Assembly (NCBI GenBank): GCA_030597645.1
Contig: JAUVRN010000023.1
Location: 1 to 12,359 of the forward strand
Origin: Candidatus Zixiibacteriota bacterium
GTDB lineage: Bacteria > Zixibacteria > MSB-5A5 > JAUVRN01
Direction of reading: 5' to 3'
Length of the DNA: 12,359 nucleotides
Below, piece by piece: positions 1 through 7,238 of the stretch (within the stretch, counting starts at the first letter, position 1; every line of letters begins with the position of its first letter). Both the position numbers and the translations under genes were made by a program. The notes beneath the pieces were generated by a model that was not told the DNA's origin, ran no database searches, and was given only the letters and a program-made list of their open reading frames with translations.

Positions 1-533
1 ACCGTAACCTGGAAGAGGATGTAGAAGCGGGACGCTTCCGGCGCGACCTTTACTTTCGGCTGTCCGTGTTTCCGATCCATGTGGTGCCACTCAAGGAGCG
101 GTCGGACGACATTCCGCTCCTCGCGGAGCACTTCCTGGAGCATACCTGTCGTCGGCTCGGTGTGCCTCTGCCCCGGTTCACGCGGAAACACGTCGTCCAG
201 CTACAGCCGTCCGACTGGCCGGGAAACATCCGTGAGCTTCAAAACGTCATCGAACGCGCCGTCATCCGTTCTCGGCAGGGTTACATCCAGCTCGACCTGC
301 CCGAGCGCACGGGCGATCCTCAGGCCTCTCTCTCCGCCGGGCCCGAAACGCCGGCACGGATCAGGACAGAGCGGGAGATGCGGAATGCGGAACGCGACAA
401 CCTGATCGCGGCGCTGGATATGGCCGGCTGGAAGATCTACGGATCAGATGGAGCGGCACAGATACTGGGCCTGCCGCCCTCGACACTGGCTTCACGCATG
501 CGGGCCCTGAGCGTACGTCGTCCCAGGCGCTGA
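1..533 (+). CDS. Sigma-54-dependent transcriptional activator, C-terminal part (5' truncated by window)
   Basis: This is the end of a bacterial enhancer-binding protein, which uses ATP hydrolysis to open sigma-54 RNA polymerase promoters. The frame is open from base 3, giving 176 visible residues. Visible residues 1-20 match the stretch of the AAA+ domain after sensor I, including the FRRDLYFRL segment where the arginine finger lies. SVFPIHVVPLKER and DDIPLLAEHFL follow. WPGNIRELQNVIERA (about residues 72-86) is the sensor II helix motif. The last 27 residues (AAQILGLPPSTLASRM) form a Fis-type helix-turn-helix, close in style to FhlA/NorR activators. The Walker A and B motifs, the GAFTGA loop and any receiver, GAF or PAS domain lie outside the window, so the input signal is unknown. 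A GTG at 66 is not the start, because conserved family sequence continues upstream. It converges on the dockerin gene with a 35-nt gap, and I saw no clear terminator there. Confidence 0.93.
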   Translation, partial: RNLEEDVEAGRFRRDLYFRLSVFPIHVVPLKERSDDIPLLAEHFLEHTCRRLGVPLPRFTRKHVVQLQPSDWPGNIRELQNVIERAVIRSRQGYIQLDLPERTGDPQASLSAGPETPARIRTEREMRNAERDNLIAALDMAGWKIYGSDGAAQILGLPPSTLASRMRALSVRRPRR

Positions 534-568
534 ACATCGATTCCGCTTCCGCCGCGCAGCGGACGCGG

Positions 569-1120
569 TTACTGCGGACAGCTCCAGATCCCGGTGCGGA
601 ACAGGTCGCACACGTCGCACGGCGGCGGACCACCCTGAAACACGTAGTTGATCAGATACACACAGTCCGCGGAGGTCACGTCGCCCGAACAGTTGACGTC
701 GCCCGCCGCTGTACATACGGGCACCAACTTCGCGCTCCGGAACGTATATGCGATCAGCAGCAGGATGTCGGCTACGGTGATCACGCCATCACCGTTGAGA
801 TCCCCGGTCAGGGGCACAGGACAGAATACGTTGTACGACACCTGTGCTATGTCATAGCTCAGGCCGATACCGATCGCGAGCGACGTAAAGCCGCCCTCCG
901 CCTGCACCGAGTCAGGCAATTCGCCGCGAGCCATGAGGCCTTGCCCCAGGTTGAATACGATACGGGGTGCCCCCGCGCCCGGCAGTGACTTGTTGAACGC
1001 CCCGAAGCTCCCGGCTCCTTCGACCAGCTGATTACCGTTAATCCGCACGGCAGCCGTCGTGATGGAGGCCGTGATCAACACGAGGCATATCGATGTCCAG
1101 CACACAGATCTACTCGACAT
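569..1120 (-). CDS. Secreted protein with C-terminal dockerin-type repeats
   Basis: This 183-residue exported protein has an unrecognised N-terminal part and a dockerin-like C-terminus. Residues 1-24 form a signal peptide (h-region ICLVLITASITTA). Residues 25-100 are short and glycine-rich with no family I recognise. Residues 106-163 hold two Ca-binding half-repeats. GDLNGDGVITVADI is close to the canonical D-x-N-x-D-G loop. GDVNCSGDVTSADC replaces the fifth-position Asp with Ser and adds a Cys. The tail GGPPPCDVC (163-171) is followed by 12 residues with one more Cys. The start is ATG 1120, because an AGGAG lies 8 nt before it. A GTG at 1129 in the same frame would sit on top of that Shine-Dalgarno sequence. 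The ATG is 5 nt after the stop of the 468-residue gene upstream, so the two are probably co-transcribed and translationally coupled. In type I cellulosomes dockerins bind cohesins; here the partner is unknown. Confidence 0.82.
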   Translation of the reverse strand: MSSRSVCWTSICLVLITASITTAAVRINGNQLVEGAGSFGAFNKSLPGAGAPRIVFNLGQGLMARGELPDSVQAEGGFTSLAIGIGLSYDIAQVSYNVFCPVPLTGDLNGDGVITVADILLLIAYTFRSAKLVPVCTAAGDVNCSGDVTSADCVYLINYVFQGGPPPCDVCDLFRTGIWSCPQ

Positions 1121-1125
1121 GACGA

Positions 1126-2532
1126 TCACTCCTGATCGAGCAGGATGCGGCTTGCCGTGAGATCCGCCTTGAGCTGGAGTAGACGTGCCTGCATGACGTC
1201 GATTTCCCGGGCGATACGCTCCTGATTGGCCAGAATGGAGGCGGCCTCTTCGGTGGACAGATCACCGCCCGTGTTCACCGCCAACGACAGTGGCTCGGGG
1301 GATGCTTCGCCCTCGGCGAACCCGAGCAGACTGGCCGTCGGCACCGAGCCATAGGCGGTGGGCACGTAGAGCGCGGTGATGCTGCTCTGCCCCACGTCGA
1401 CCCGACCCTTGGTGGTGCGGACGTGCAATTCATAGCTGCGAGGTTGATCGACCACCGATTCGACAAAGACAAGGGACTGACGCTGATCAAGATACTGATC
1501 CGGATCGCCGCTGTCCCAGGCGAATTCAGCGATCACCTGGCCATCTGCGACCAGGCGCGCATCTACCCGCGTGTTGCCTTCGTAGGCACGAAACGTCGCC
1601 GCGCCGAATATCATCGCATATCCATTGGCCGGATACGTGGACGTGGCGCCGGCAACGGTTACGAACGTGCTCTCCACCGCGATCACTCCCGAGGGCTGCA
1701 CCCCTACCGCAAGACCGGGCTCATCCAAAATCTCCGGAGCACTGATGGCATCCACTGGGAAACTGACCGCCTCATCTCCAAAAACATTACTGTTGAAGTG
1801 AAATGGATTAGCGCCTACGATGGTGAATTGCGGATTGAGGCTGCCCCCGTTGTTGCCGTCCAGTGTGATTCCGGTGGTGAACCCGGCATCACCAGAGATG
1901 GCGATCATGCCCCCCTCGCCGTCCGGGTCGGGCGCAATAGACACCGTCGCATTTCCCAATTCGTCGTAGAACTCGCCCTGTCCCCCGCCGGCGGCTCCAT
2001 CCAGGCGTACTAGTTCGAGTCCGGCTCCCAGGGTCGAGAATGACCCCGCGCCGGTCGCCGCCGCAGGATCGATCAGCAGAGCCGGGGCCGTCACGCTTTC
2101 GGCCACTTCGACGCTGCTGACAATACTCCCTCCCAGGGCACCATCCACGGAACTCGCACGGTACGCATAGCCCACCGACACGATCCTCGTACGCGGCACA
2201 TACGGGGCCTGATCTTCGAACTGAACTTGCAGAAACCGCGTCGGACCCGCGAAAGCCGAATCGGCGATCGGGGTATTGCGGCCCAGGAACACACTGAGCA
2301 CGCCGTTCTCCACCTCTACGGTCTGCGACTCGCCCCAGAGCGAGTCCCCTCCGATGTCATCCGTGAATATGGCGAAGTGAAAGGTGTACAGTCCGTTCGC
2401 AAGCGGTATGTTCGCGGAATCGAGGACCACCCCCTGCCACGCCAACTGGGTGGGTATGGCCGCCTCGACCACACCACAGGTCATCAACAGGAGTACACAG
2501 GCCAATCCCGCCGGGATAAATTGCCTTTTCAT
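1126..2532 (-). CDS. Secreted multi-module envelope protein with C-terminal coiled coil, function unknown
   Basis: This is a 468-residue exported protein. Residues 1-25 are a signal peptide (KR n-region, LACVLLLMTCG core, cleavage near VEA/A). LMTC is not a good lipobox. Residues 26-135 resemble an N-terminal module common in large secreted proteins of uncultured FCB phyla: a P-x-x-L-x-WQG opening, NGLYTFHFAIF, SLWGES, NGVLSVFLG, then PRTRIVSVGYAYRA. Residues 150-265 are Gly/Asp/Asn-rich and look like beta-structure repeats of fibre-type proteins. Residues 268-420 (EILDEPGLAVG onward) look like a beta-sandwich. Residues 425-468 (STEEAASILANQERIAREID) form a predicted coiled coil, suggesting oligomerisation. 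No S74 chaperone domain or catalytic motif is visible. ATG 2532 has AGGAG 8 nt upstream and opens directly on the signal peptide. The frame stays open to 2715 but that part is leader. It is the first gene of a pair with the dockerin protein. Confidence 0.85.
   Translation of the reverse strand: MKRQFIPAGLACVLLLMTCGVVEAAIPTQLAWQGVVLDSANIPLANGLYTFHFAIFTDDIGGDSLWGESQTVEVENGVLSVFLGRNTPIADSAFAGPTRFLQVQFEDQAPYVPRTRIVSVGYAYRASSVDGALGGSIVSSVEVAESVTAPALLIDPAAATGAGSFSTLGAGLELVRLDGAAGGGQGEFYDELGNATVSIAPDPDGEGGMIAISGDAGFTTGITLDGNNGGSLNPQFTIVGANPFHFNSNVFGDEAVSFPVDAISAPEILDEPGLAVGVQPSGVIAVESTFVTVAGATSTYPANGYAMIFGAATFRAYEGNTRVDARLVADGQVIAEFAWDSGDPDQYLDQRQSLVFVESVVDQPRSYELHVRTTKGRVDVGQSSITALYVPTAYGSVPTASLLGFAEGEASPEPLSLAVNTGGDLSTEEAASILANQERIAREIDVMQARLLQLKADLTASRILLDQE
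1129..1133 (-). promoter_or_regulatory. Shine-Dalgarno AGGAG that fixes the dockerin gene start
   Basis: AGGAG on the minus strand lies within the last codons of the upstream gene, 8 nt before ATG 1120. The spacing supports ATG 1120 over the in-frame GTG at 1129. Its position across the preceding gene's stop region suggests translational coupling. Confidence 0.75.
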
Positions 2533-2722
2533 ATGACGATCTCCTAAGAATGCGAACCGTGTGTAGAACCCGACCTGAAGGCGGACTCCAATACACGGTC
2601 TGTCAGTGCTCTGTTCTAAAACCGTAAGCGTGTTGGTAGGAAGTACGGGCAGCTCTGGCGACCACCGGCCCCCCCCGGCCCCCAATGCCGGCGGGGTCGA
2701 CCGCGCCACGCGCACACCCTAA
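2533..2722 (-). other. Predicted 5' leader (~190 nt), GC-rich and foldable; part of the 2533-2872 divergent intergenic region
   Basis: If the promoter at 2729-2757 is used, transcription starts near 2722 and leaves about 190 nt before ATG 2532. In transcript orientation the first half folds easily. GGCGCGG-TCGA-CCCCGCC pairs with one mismatch (about 2690-2707). CCGGC-ATTGGGG-GCCGG follows directly, then a run of eight G (2669-2676). The second half has ordinary composition and no riboswitch class I recognise. No uridine-tract terminator is visible. The remaining part, 2758-2872, lies before the plus-strand symporter pair. I saw no convincing plus-strand promoter, RNA gene or open frame of note there. 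Confidence 0.45.
2541..2545 (-). promoter_or_regulatory. Shine-Dalgarno AGGAG for the 468-residue secreted protein
   Basis: AGGAG on the minus strand, 8 nt before ATG 2532, sets the start at the signal peptide rather than at the GTG at 2715 in the same frame. The initiation region shares the string GATCGTCAT with that of the dockerin gene downstream. Confidence 0.78.
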
Positions 2723-2728
2723 GACTAT

Positions 2729-2757
2729 ATTATGCACCGCATTTATCTTTTCGTCAA
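2729..2757 (-). promoter_or_regulatory. Sigma-70-type promoter for the secreted-protein pair
   Basis: Minus strand: -35 TTGACG (2752-2757), a 17-nt spacer, and -10 CATAAT (2729-2734). Each hexamer matches five of six consensus positions at ideal spacing, and the site lies in an AT-rich island within GC-rich DNA. The predicted start is near 2722. It would drive the 468-residue protein and the dockerin protein. Confidence 0.8.
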
Positions 2758-2872
2758 GCGTTTAGCGGCGATACGCGACCTCCCGGTCAACTGATCACGC
2801 CCCCGCTACTCGTCGCATCTCTCAATTGGGTTGCAAACGCCGGAACCCCGCCAGAAGTTACCTTTGGTGCAT

Positions 2873-3094
2873 ATGCCAGACCGATCGGACGGACCGCGAC
2901 TGCCCCGCGGCTACCTGCTTCTGCTGGCCCTCGTGGCCATCGCCATCGTGCCCTTCGCGTTCATTCCGGGGACGACGGGATCGTGGCTCGGTCTCCCCCT
3001 GTGGCTGTGGAGCAGTATCGCCCTCACCGTGCTGCTGTCGGTGCTCGTAGCATGGGGTATCCTGCAACTGTGGCGGGACGATCCCCGTGAATGA
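2873..3094 (+). CDS. Small two-helix membrane protein, DUF3311-like symporter companion
   Basis: This is a 73-residue inner-membrane protein. A short charged N-terminus (DRSDGPR) is followed by helix 1 (YLLLLALVAIAIVPFAFI), a Gly-containing turn (GTTGSWLGLP), helix 2 (LWLWSSIALTVLLSVLVAWG) and a charged tail (WRDDPRE). The G-LP-x-x-x-W pattern leading into the second helix recalls DUF3311. That family consists of short membrane proteins often encoded just before sodium:solute symporters; YhdT with PanF is an analogous pair in E. coli. Its role is unknown, and an accessory or stabilising subunit is an inference. The stop overlaps the symporter start by 8 nt, which implies coupling. ATG 2873 is chosen as the only ATG near the first helix. 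No strong Shine-Dalgarno sequence is present, and an in-frame TTG at 2831 would add 14 residues. Confidence 0.75.
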   Translation: MPDRSDGPRLPRGYLLLLALVAIAIVPFAFIPGTTGSWLGLPLWLWSSIALTVLLSVLVAWGILQLWRDDPRE

Positions 3095-4589
3095 TCCCAC
3101 CGCGGCGGCACTGAGCCGCGATTTTCTGGTCTCGTGCGCGGCCTACGTGGCGTTGTTGATCATCATCGGTCTGTGGGCGCGGAGGGCACGGCGGGCATCT
3201 ACGCTCACCGATCATGTTCTCGCAGGCCGCGACATCGGTCTGGGCGTGCTGCTCCTCACCCTGTTCGCCACTCAATACAGCGGTAATTCTCTTTCGGGCT
3301 TCCCCGGCCAGACGTACCGACAGGGCCTGGCCTATTTCATGAGCGTACCGTTCATGGTGGGCATTGTCGCCGGTTATCTGCTCTTCGTCCCCCGATTGTT
3401 CGCCCGGTCTCGTGCGGGCCGCTACATCACCCCCAACGACTTTCTGCAGGATCGTTTTGCCCACCGCGCGCTGCACTACATTGCAGCCGCCATATTCATC
3501 TTTACCCTGTGCAACTTTCTGCTGGCTCAGCTCATGGCTCTGGGTCATGCCGTGGCCGGCCTCACCGATCATCGCATCCCGTATGCGGCGGGTGTCCTCG
3601 GTGGCGCCGCGGTCATTCTCATCTACGAACTGCTGGGTGGCATGCGTGCCGTAGCCTGGACCGACGCGCTTCAGGGGTTGAGCCTGGCCGTCGGGCTGGC
3701 GGTCATCGTCCTGCTGCTCGTGATCAACGTGGGCACGCCCGGAGAAGTGGTGTCACGGATCCAGCAGATCGCTCCGGAGAAGGCCGCGACGCCGGATCTG
3801 AGCACGTGTCTGACCTGGCTTTCCACCTTTATGCTGCTGTCGCTGGGCGGGCCCCTGTACCCCCAGGCCATCCAGCGCATCTATGCCGCCCGTTCCGCCC
3901 GTACGCTGCGCCGCGCGCTGGCGATCATGGCCTTCCTGCCACTGTTTGCCGTCACGGCGGTCGTGTTCATGGGGGCGGTCGGCATCGTCCTCTTCCCCGG
4001 ACTCGACCCCGCCGAGTCCGACCAGATCACGTTTCGTGTACTGGGCTACCTGGCCACATCCGACCCGCGCGCCTACGTGCCCACCCTGATTGTGATGGTG
4101 GCCGTCATTGCGGCAATCATGTCGACGGCCGACAGCTGTCTGTTGTCGCTCTCTTCCATCCTCACCCGGGATCTCGGGCGGCGTCGCGAACCGATATCCG
4201 GCCGGGAGCTACGCGGTCAGCTCCGGCGCGCATCGTGGATAAGTGTATCGGTGATGGTGGTTCTGGCCACCCTGGCCCTGACTCCCATCACGACGTTGTG
4301 GGGATTGCTCGTGGTGAAATTTGAAGTACTGATTCAGCTATCACCTGCGTTCGTGCTGGGAAGTGCGGGCGCGCGCGACGATTCGCGCGCATTCTCCCAC
4401 CGGGATATCCTGAGCGGCCGGGGGGTGGGACTCGGCTGTAGTGCCGTCGCCATAGTAACCGGACACAAGCGCCTCCACGGTTTTCATGCCGGCTCGGCCG
4501 GGGTACTGTTGAACTATGCCTCCGTGTTGGTCAGCCGGTGGGTGCGTCTGCGAACCACTCCAGAATCCGCCGTCGCCACATCCCGATAG
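3087..4589 (+). CDS. Sodium:solute symporter (SSS family)
   Basis: This 500-residue inner-membrane transporter probably couples Na+ entry to solute uptake. The family is shown by the early helices (residues 12-30 and 50-65), by GGMRAVAWTDALQG (184-197), a hallmark of SSS proteins, and by IMSTADSCLLSLSSILTRDL (344-363). The latter is the segment equivalent to the Ser/Thr-rich Na+-binding helix of vSGLT. GHKRLHGFHAG (459-469) matches the usual late segment. Length is normal for the family. The start is GTG 3087, overlapping the small membrane gene by 8 nt; an ATG at 3091 is in another frame. The order with a DUF3311-like partner suggests an organic acid or similar solute, but the substrate cannot be read. 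Odd point: residues 425-447 are charged (GARDDSRAFSHRD), and the helix expected after them is short. It converges on the aminotransferase with a 36-nt gap. Confidence 0.92.
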   Translation: MNDPTAAALSRDFLVSCAAYVALLIIIGLWARRARRASTLTDHVLAGRDIGLGVLLLTLFATQYSGNSLSGFPGQTYRQGLAYFMSVPFMVGIVAGYLLFVPRLFARSRAGRYITPNDFLQDRFAHRALHYIAAAIFIFTLCNFLLAQLMALGHAVAGLTDHRIPYAAGVLGGAAVILIYELLGGMRAVAWTDALQGLSLAVGLAVIVLLLVINVGTPGEVVSRIQQIAPEKAATPDLSTCLTWLSTFMLLSLGGPLYPQAIQRIYAARSARTLRRALAIMAFLPLFAVTAVVFMGAVGIVLFPGLDPAESDQITFRVLGYLATSDPRAYVPTLIVMVAVIAAIMSTADSCLLSLSSILTRDLGRRREPISGRELRGQLRRASWISVSVMVVLATLALTPITTLWGLLVVKFEVLIQLSPAFVLGSAGARDDSRAFSHRDILSGRGVGLGCSAVAIVTGHKRLHGFHAGSAGVLLNYASVLVSRWVRLRTTPESAVATSR

Positions 4590-4625
4590 CCGACTACGCG
4601 ACCTGGCCTTGATGTTTCAGAAAGG

Positions 4626-5936
4626 CTAACCGGCCTGAGCCCACGCCGCGATGCGGCGTGACGCCTCGACGACACGGGGACAGTGTTGTTCGAGAAACGA
4701 CTCGGAGAGCGCCTCCGTCGCAGACCATCCGCGGCTCGCCTCGAGGGCAGCCTCGCCGTCGAAGTCGACGTAGGCCAGTCGTGCCGTCAGTTCCTCCGGC
4801 GGACGCTCGAATGCGCTTCCAGGCAGGATCGCCACGCCGGTGTCCTGAAGCAGCTGCTCGCACAGAGTGACACTGTCCAGCACGCCGCGCGCAGCCAGTG
4901 GTCGGGAGCACTGCGAGAAATCAAGGAACAGGTAGAACCCACCCTCCGGGGGATGGACTCGTAACCCACCATTCAGCAGTGTGGGCGTAACGTAGGCGCC
5001 CAGAGCCTGCAGGATACGGCGGGCATGCCGCAGGTACTCGTCGATCTCCGGCCCGCCGTGGAATGCGCGCACGGAGGCACACTGAATCGGTGCCGATACG
5101 GAGGTAAACGTCTCGGATGCCACAGCCGTCATGGCATCCAGTAGCCAGCGCAGCTGCGGCGGAAACGTGAATGTGCCGAGCCGCCACCCCCCGGCACCAC
5201 ACCATTTGGAGAGACCCGAACTGATGATGGTCCGCGCCGGACAGTAGTTGGCGATCGAGTGGTGACGTCCGTCGTACTGCAGCTGCCCGTAGATCTCGTC
5301 GGACAGCACGATCAGACCGTAGCGGCACGAGACTTCGGCGATTGCGCTCAGCTCATCCCGAGCATACGTGCCGCCCTCGGGATTGCCCGGGTAGTTTAGA
5401 ATCAGCAGTCGGGGACGATAGGGATCGCCATCGCGAAGAATGTACTCCTCGAGGGCTTCCGGCGTAATACGCCACCGATCCTCGTAGCGCGTATGAAGGA
5501 GTGCCACCTGGCGACCGATGATGCGCGCCTGCGGCGCGTACGAAACCCAGCAGGGAGACGGCACGAGCAGTTCACCGTAGTACACCAGCTGGAGCAGAAA
5601 CATGAGCTCCTTGGATCCGGGACCGATGAGCACGTCATCGGGGCCCGACTCGAGGCCGTCATACCGACGATGGAAGTCCGAGACCGCGGCCCGCAGCAGG
5701 GGGTCGCCGAGCGCGGGCTGATAGGCCTTTTCGTGTGCGTGCCTGCGGAGCATCTCCACCACCACGCCAGGGACCGGAAACGGGGACTGGCCGAGCCCAA
5801 GGCGGTAAATGTCGCGGCCCTCTGCCATCAGCCGTTTGCAGCGATCGTTGATGGCAATGGTCGCCGACGGCCGCAGCCCGCGGACACGCATGTTGAGGCT
5901 GACGTGGTGTGTGAGGGCGATGCGTGTCTCGGTCAT
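4626..5936 (-). CDS. PLP-dependent aminotransferase, class I/II
   Basis: This 436-residue cytosolic fold-type I aminotransferase transfers an amino group between an amino acid and a 2-oxo acid. Visible family features are GLGQSPFPVP (47-56), AYQPALGDPLLR (71-82), GPGSKELMF (105-113), NYPGNPEGG with the cofactor-contacting Asn (181-189), SDEIYG (212-217) and SSGLSKWCGAGGWRLG. In the last, Lys244 should form the Schiff base and R252 contacts the phosphate. A late Arg in LTARLAYVDFDG would bind the substrate carboxylate. The amino donor is not identifiable. ATG 5936 fits the family N-terminus (LRPSATIAIND). The frame is open to a GTG at 6044, just after an AGGAG, but those 36 extra residues look non-family. 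It follows the DUF72 gene on the same strand with a 148-nt gap and no clear own promoter, so it probably shares that transcript. Confidence 0.9.
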   Translation of the reverse strand: MTETRIALTHHVSLNMRVRGLRPSATIAINDRCKRLMAEGRDIYRLGLGQSPFPVPGVVVEMLRRHAHEKAYQPALGDPLLRAAVSDFHRRYDGLESGPDDVLIGPGSKELMFLLQLVYYGELLVPSPCWVSYAPQARIIGRQVALLHTRYEDRWRITPEALEEYILRDGDPYRPRLLILNYPGNPEGGTYARDELSAIAEVSCRYGLIVLSDEIYGQLQYDGRHHSIANYCPARTIISSGLSKWCGAGGWRLGTFTFPPQLRWLLDAMTAVASETFTSVSAPIQCASVRAFHGGPEIDEYLRHARRILQALGAYVTPTLLNGGLRVHPPEGGFYLFLDFSQCSRPLAARGVLDSVTLCEQLLQDTGVAILPGSAFERPPEELTARLAYVDFDGEAALEASRGWSATEALSESFLEQHCPRVVEASRRIAAWAQAG

Positions 5937-6084
5937 GGCTGATCGCGCTGGAAGAACCACTCGTCCCGCGGCTGCTCTGAAGAACGCCGTCCATGCCACA
6001 CAGGTTCCGCGTTCCGGCGCGGAGGTCTGCCCCGCGAACAGCACGTTCTCCTGTTCCAGGATATCGGTCTCCCTGTTCGTATCT

Positions 6085-6963
6085 TCAGTCGCGTCTGCCT
6101 GTGATCCCGGCCCGCTGCCTGAAGAGATCCCGCAACCGCCGCGCAGTGGTGGGGGCGTGGCCGGCGTAGTGATTGTTGATGTACACCACCGTCGGCACGT
6201 GGCGGTGCAGCATGTCCGCCAGGAAACCCGCCCAGCGCTCCAGTCTCTCGGAGCGGTCGATGACCTCGCGGTCCCATGTTTTGGTGATCGCCTCGATTTC
6301 CCTGCGATCTCCCAGCAGCCTTACGTAGGTGAAGTCGGTCGTGACCGGATCGAGCTTCCGTGCCAGTTCATCGGCCATAGGCATCCAGGCCTGGTCTACC
6401 ATCACCAGGGCCGCCCGGTACTGTTTGCACAAATCGACCAGCGCCTCTCCCAGCCAGGCACGGTTGCGGATCTCGATCGCGTAGCGGAACCCGTCCGGCA
6501 GATCGGCCATGAATCGATCCAGCCGTTCAAAGAAATCGTCACGGCTGCCAAACACCCTCCGGGCGAAATACGGGAACTGCAACAGCAGAGGCCCGAGCCT
6601 GTCGCCGAGCCCTGACATGACGGCCAGGAATCGGTCCCGGTCTGCATAGGTCTTGTCGGGAGCGAGGATGACCGCCTTATCGGGAGTGGCCCCCTGGCCG
6701 CCATGAACGATGGAACGTGGAAACTTCGCGGCAAAGCGGAACCGATCGGGTGTTTTCCTGACCCAGGCCTCGATGTTCCTGACTGCGGGAATGGCGTAGT
6801 AGGTGGCATCGACTTCGACCGTGTCGAACTCCGTGGCGTAGTGCCGAATGAATTCACCCGGTGAGGTACCTTCGGGATAAAACGGCCCTACCCAATCCTT
6901 GGATGAAAACGACGAGGTGCCAAAACGCACCACGTCCGGGTCCGTGGAGTCTCTGTCCAGCAT
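6085..6963 (-). CDS. DUF72 family protein (YecE-like)
   Basis: This 292-residue soluble protein of the DUF72/YecE family has a TIM-barrel-like fold and no settled biochemical role. Diagnostic segments are RFGTSSFSSKDWVGPFYP (13-30), VEVDATYYAIP (49-59), FRFAAKFPRSIVH (75-87), GPLLLQFP (124-131), YAIEIRNRAWL (161-171) and, near the end, VYINNHYAGHAPTTA (260-274). The last is the usual NNHYxGHAP signature. Length is close to the family norm. ATG 6963 is preferred over the GTG at 7167 because the family sequence begins about 10 residues later. It also suits the promoter at 6995-7023, leaving a leader of about 25 nt. No clear Shine-Dalgarno sequence precedes it. It is divergent from the DUF5916 gene (275-nt gap) and upstream of the aminotransferase, with no obvious functional tie. 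Confidence 0.9.
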   Translation of the reverse strand: MLDRDSTDPDVVRFGTSSFSSKDWVGPFYPEGTSPGEFIRHYATEFDTVEVDATYYAIPAVRNIEAWVRKTPDRFRFAAKFPRSIVHGGQGATPDKAVILAPDKTYADRDRFLAVMSGLGDRLGPLLLQFPYFARRVFGSRDDFFERLDRFMADLPDGFRYAIEIRNRAWLGEALVDLCKQYRAALVMVDQAWMPMADELARKLDPVTTDFTYVRLLGDRREIEAITKTWDREVIDRSERLERWAGFLADMLHRHVPTVVYINNHYAGHAPTTARRLRDLFRQRAGITGRRD

Positions 6964-6994
6964 GTCGGAATCGGTTGTGTGGTTAACGTCGGCC

Positions 6995-7023
6995 AAGATA
7001 ATTGCGTTCAGACATAGTGGCAA
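6995..7023 (-). promoter_or_regulatory. Candidate sigma-70-type promoter for DUF72 and aminotransferase
   Basis: Minus strand: -35 TTGCCA (7018-7023, five of six), a 17-nt spacer, and -10 TATCTT (6995-7000, four of six). The predicted start near 6988 lies about 25 nt before ATG 6963. The -10 is only fair. On the plus strand of the same 275-nt region I found no matching promoter for the DUF5916 gene. Confidence 0.5.
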
Positions 7024-7238
7024 TGTACAGCCCGACCTCCAGCGCAGGCACCCGGGGCGGGGACTCCGATCCCAATCCGGATCCGCCTCTCGCGCAATTG
7101 GTGGCAACCGCACAGTCGGGAGATCGTACACTGGACCGTCAGAGGATGTGCCCGAGGCCAGATGCAAGTCCCAGCAGACCTCCTGGATGGAGCCCGCTTC
7201 GTAACCGCCGTTACGGTGGTGCTTTAACGCGTACAGGT

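Noticed and set aside
2533..2715. 61-codon in-frame N-terminal extension of the 468-residue protein from GTG 2715
   Set aside because: It would begin about 7 nt after the predicted transcript start without a Shine-Dalgarno, and it would bury the signal peptide that begins at ATG 2532.
4642..4660. Perfect 8-bp inverted repeat with a 3-nt loop (CACGCCGC-GAT-GCGGCGTG) near the aminotransferase end
   Set aside because: It lies in coding sequence and has no T run on either strand, so it is not a convincing intrinsic terminator, though it might still stabilise the 3' end.
7203..7224. Hairpin ACCGCC-GTTAC-GGTGGT followed by a short T run before the DUF5916 start
   Set aside because: The stem needs a G-T pair and only three T follow, too weak to call a terminator or attenuator.
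7002..7238. In-frame N-terminal extension of the DUF5916 protein
   Set aside because: It overlaps the DUF72 promoter region, has no family similarity, and would put about 80 residues before the signal peptide.
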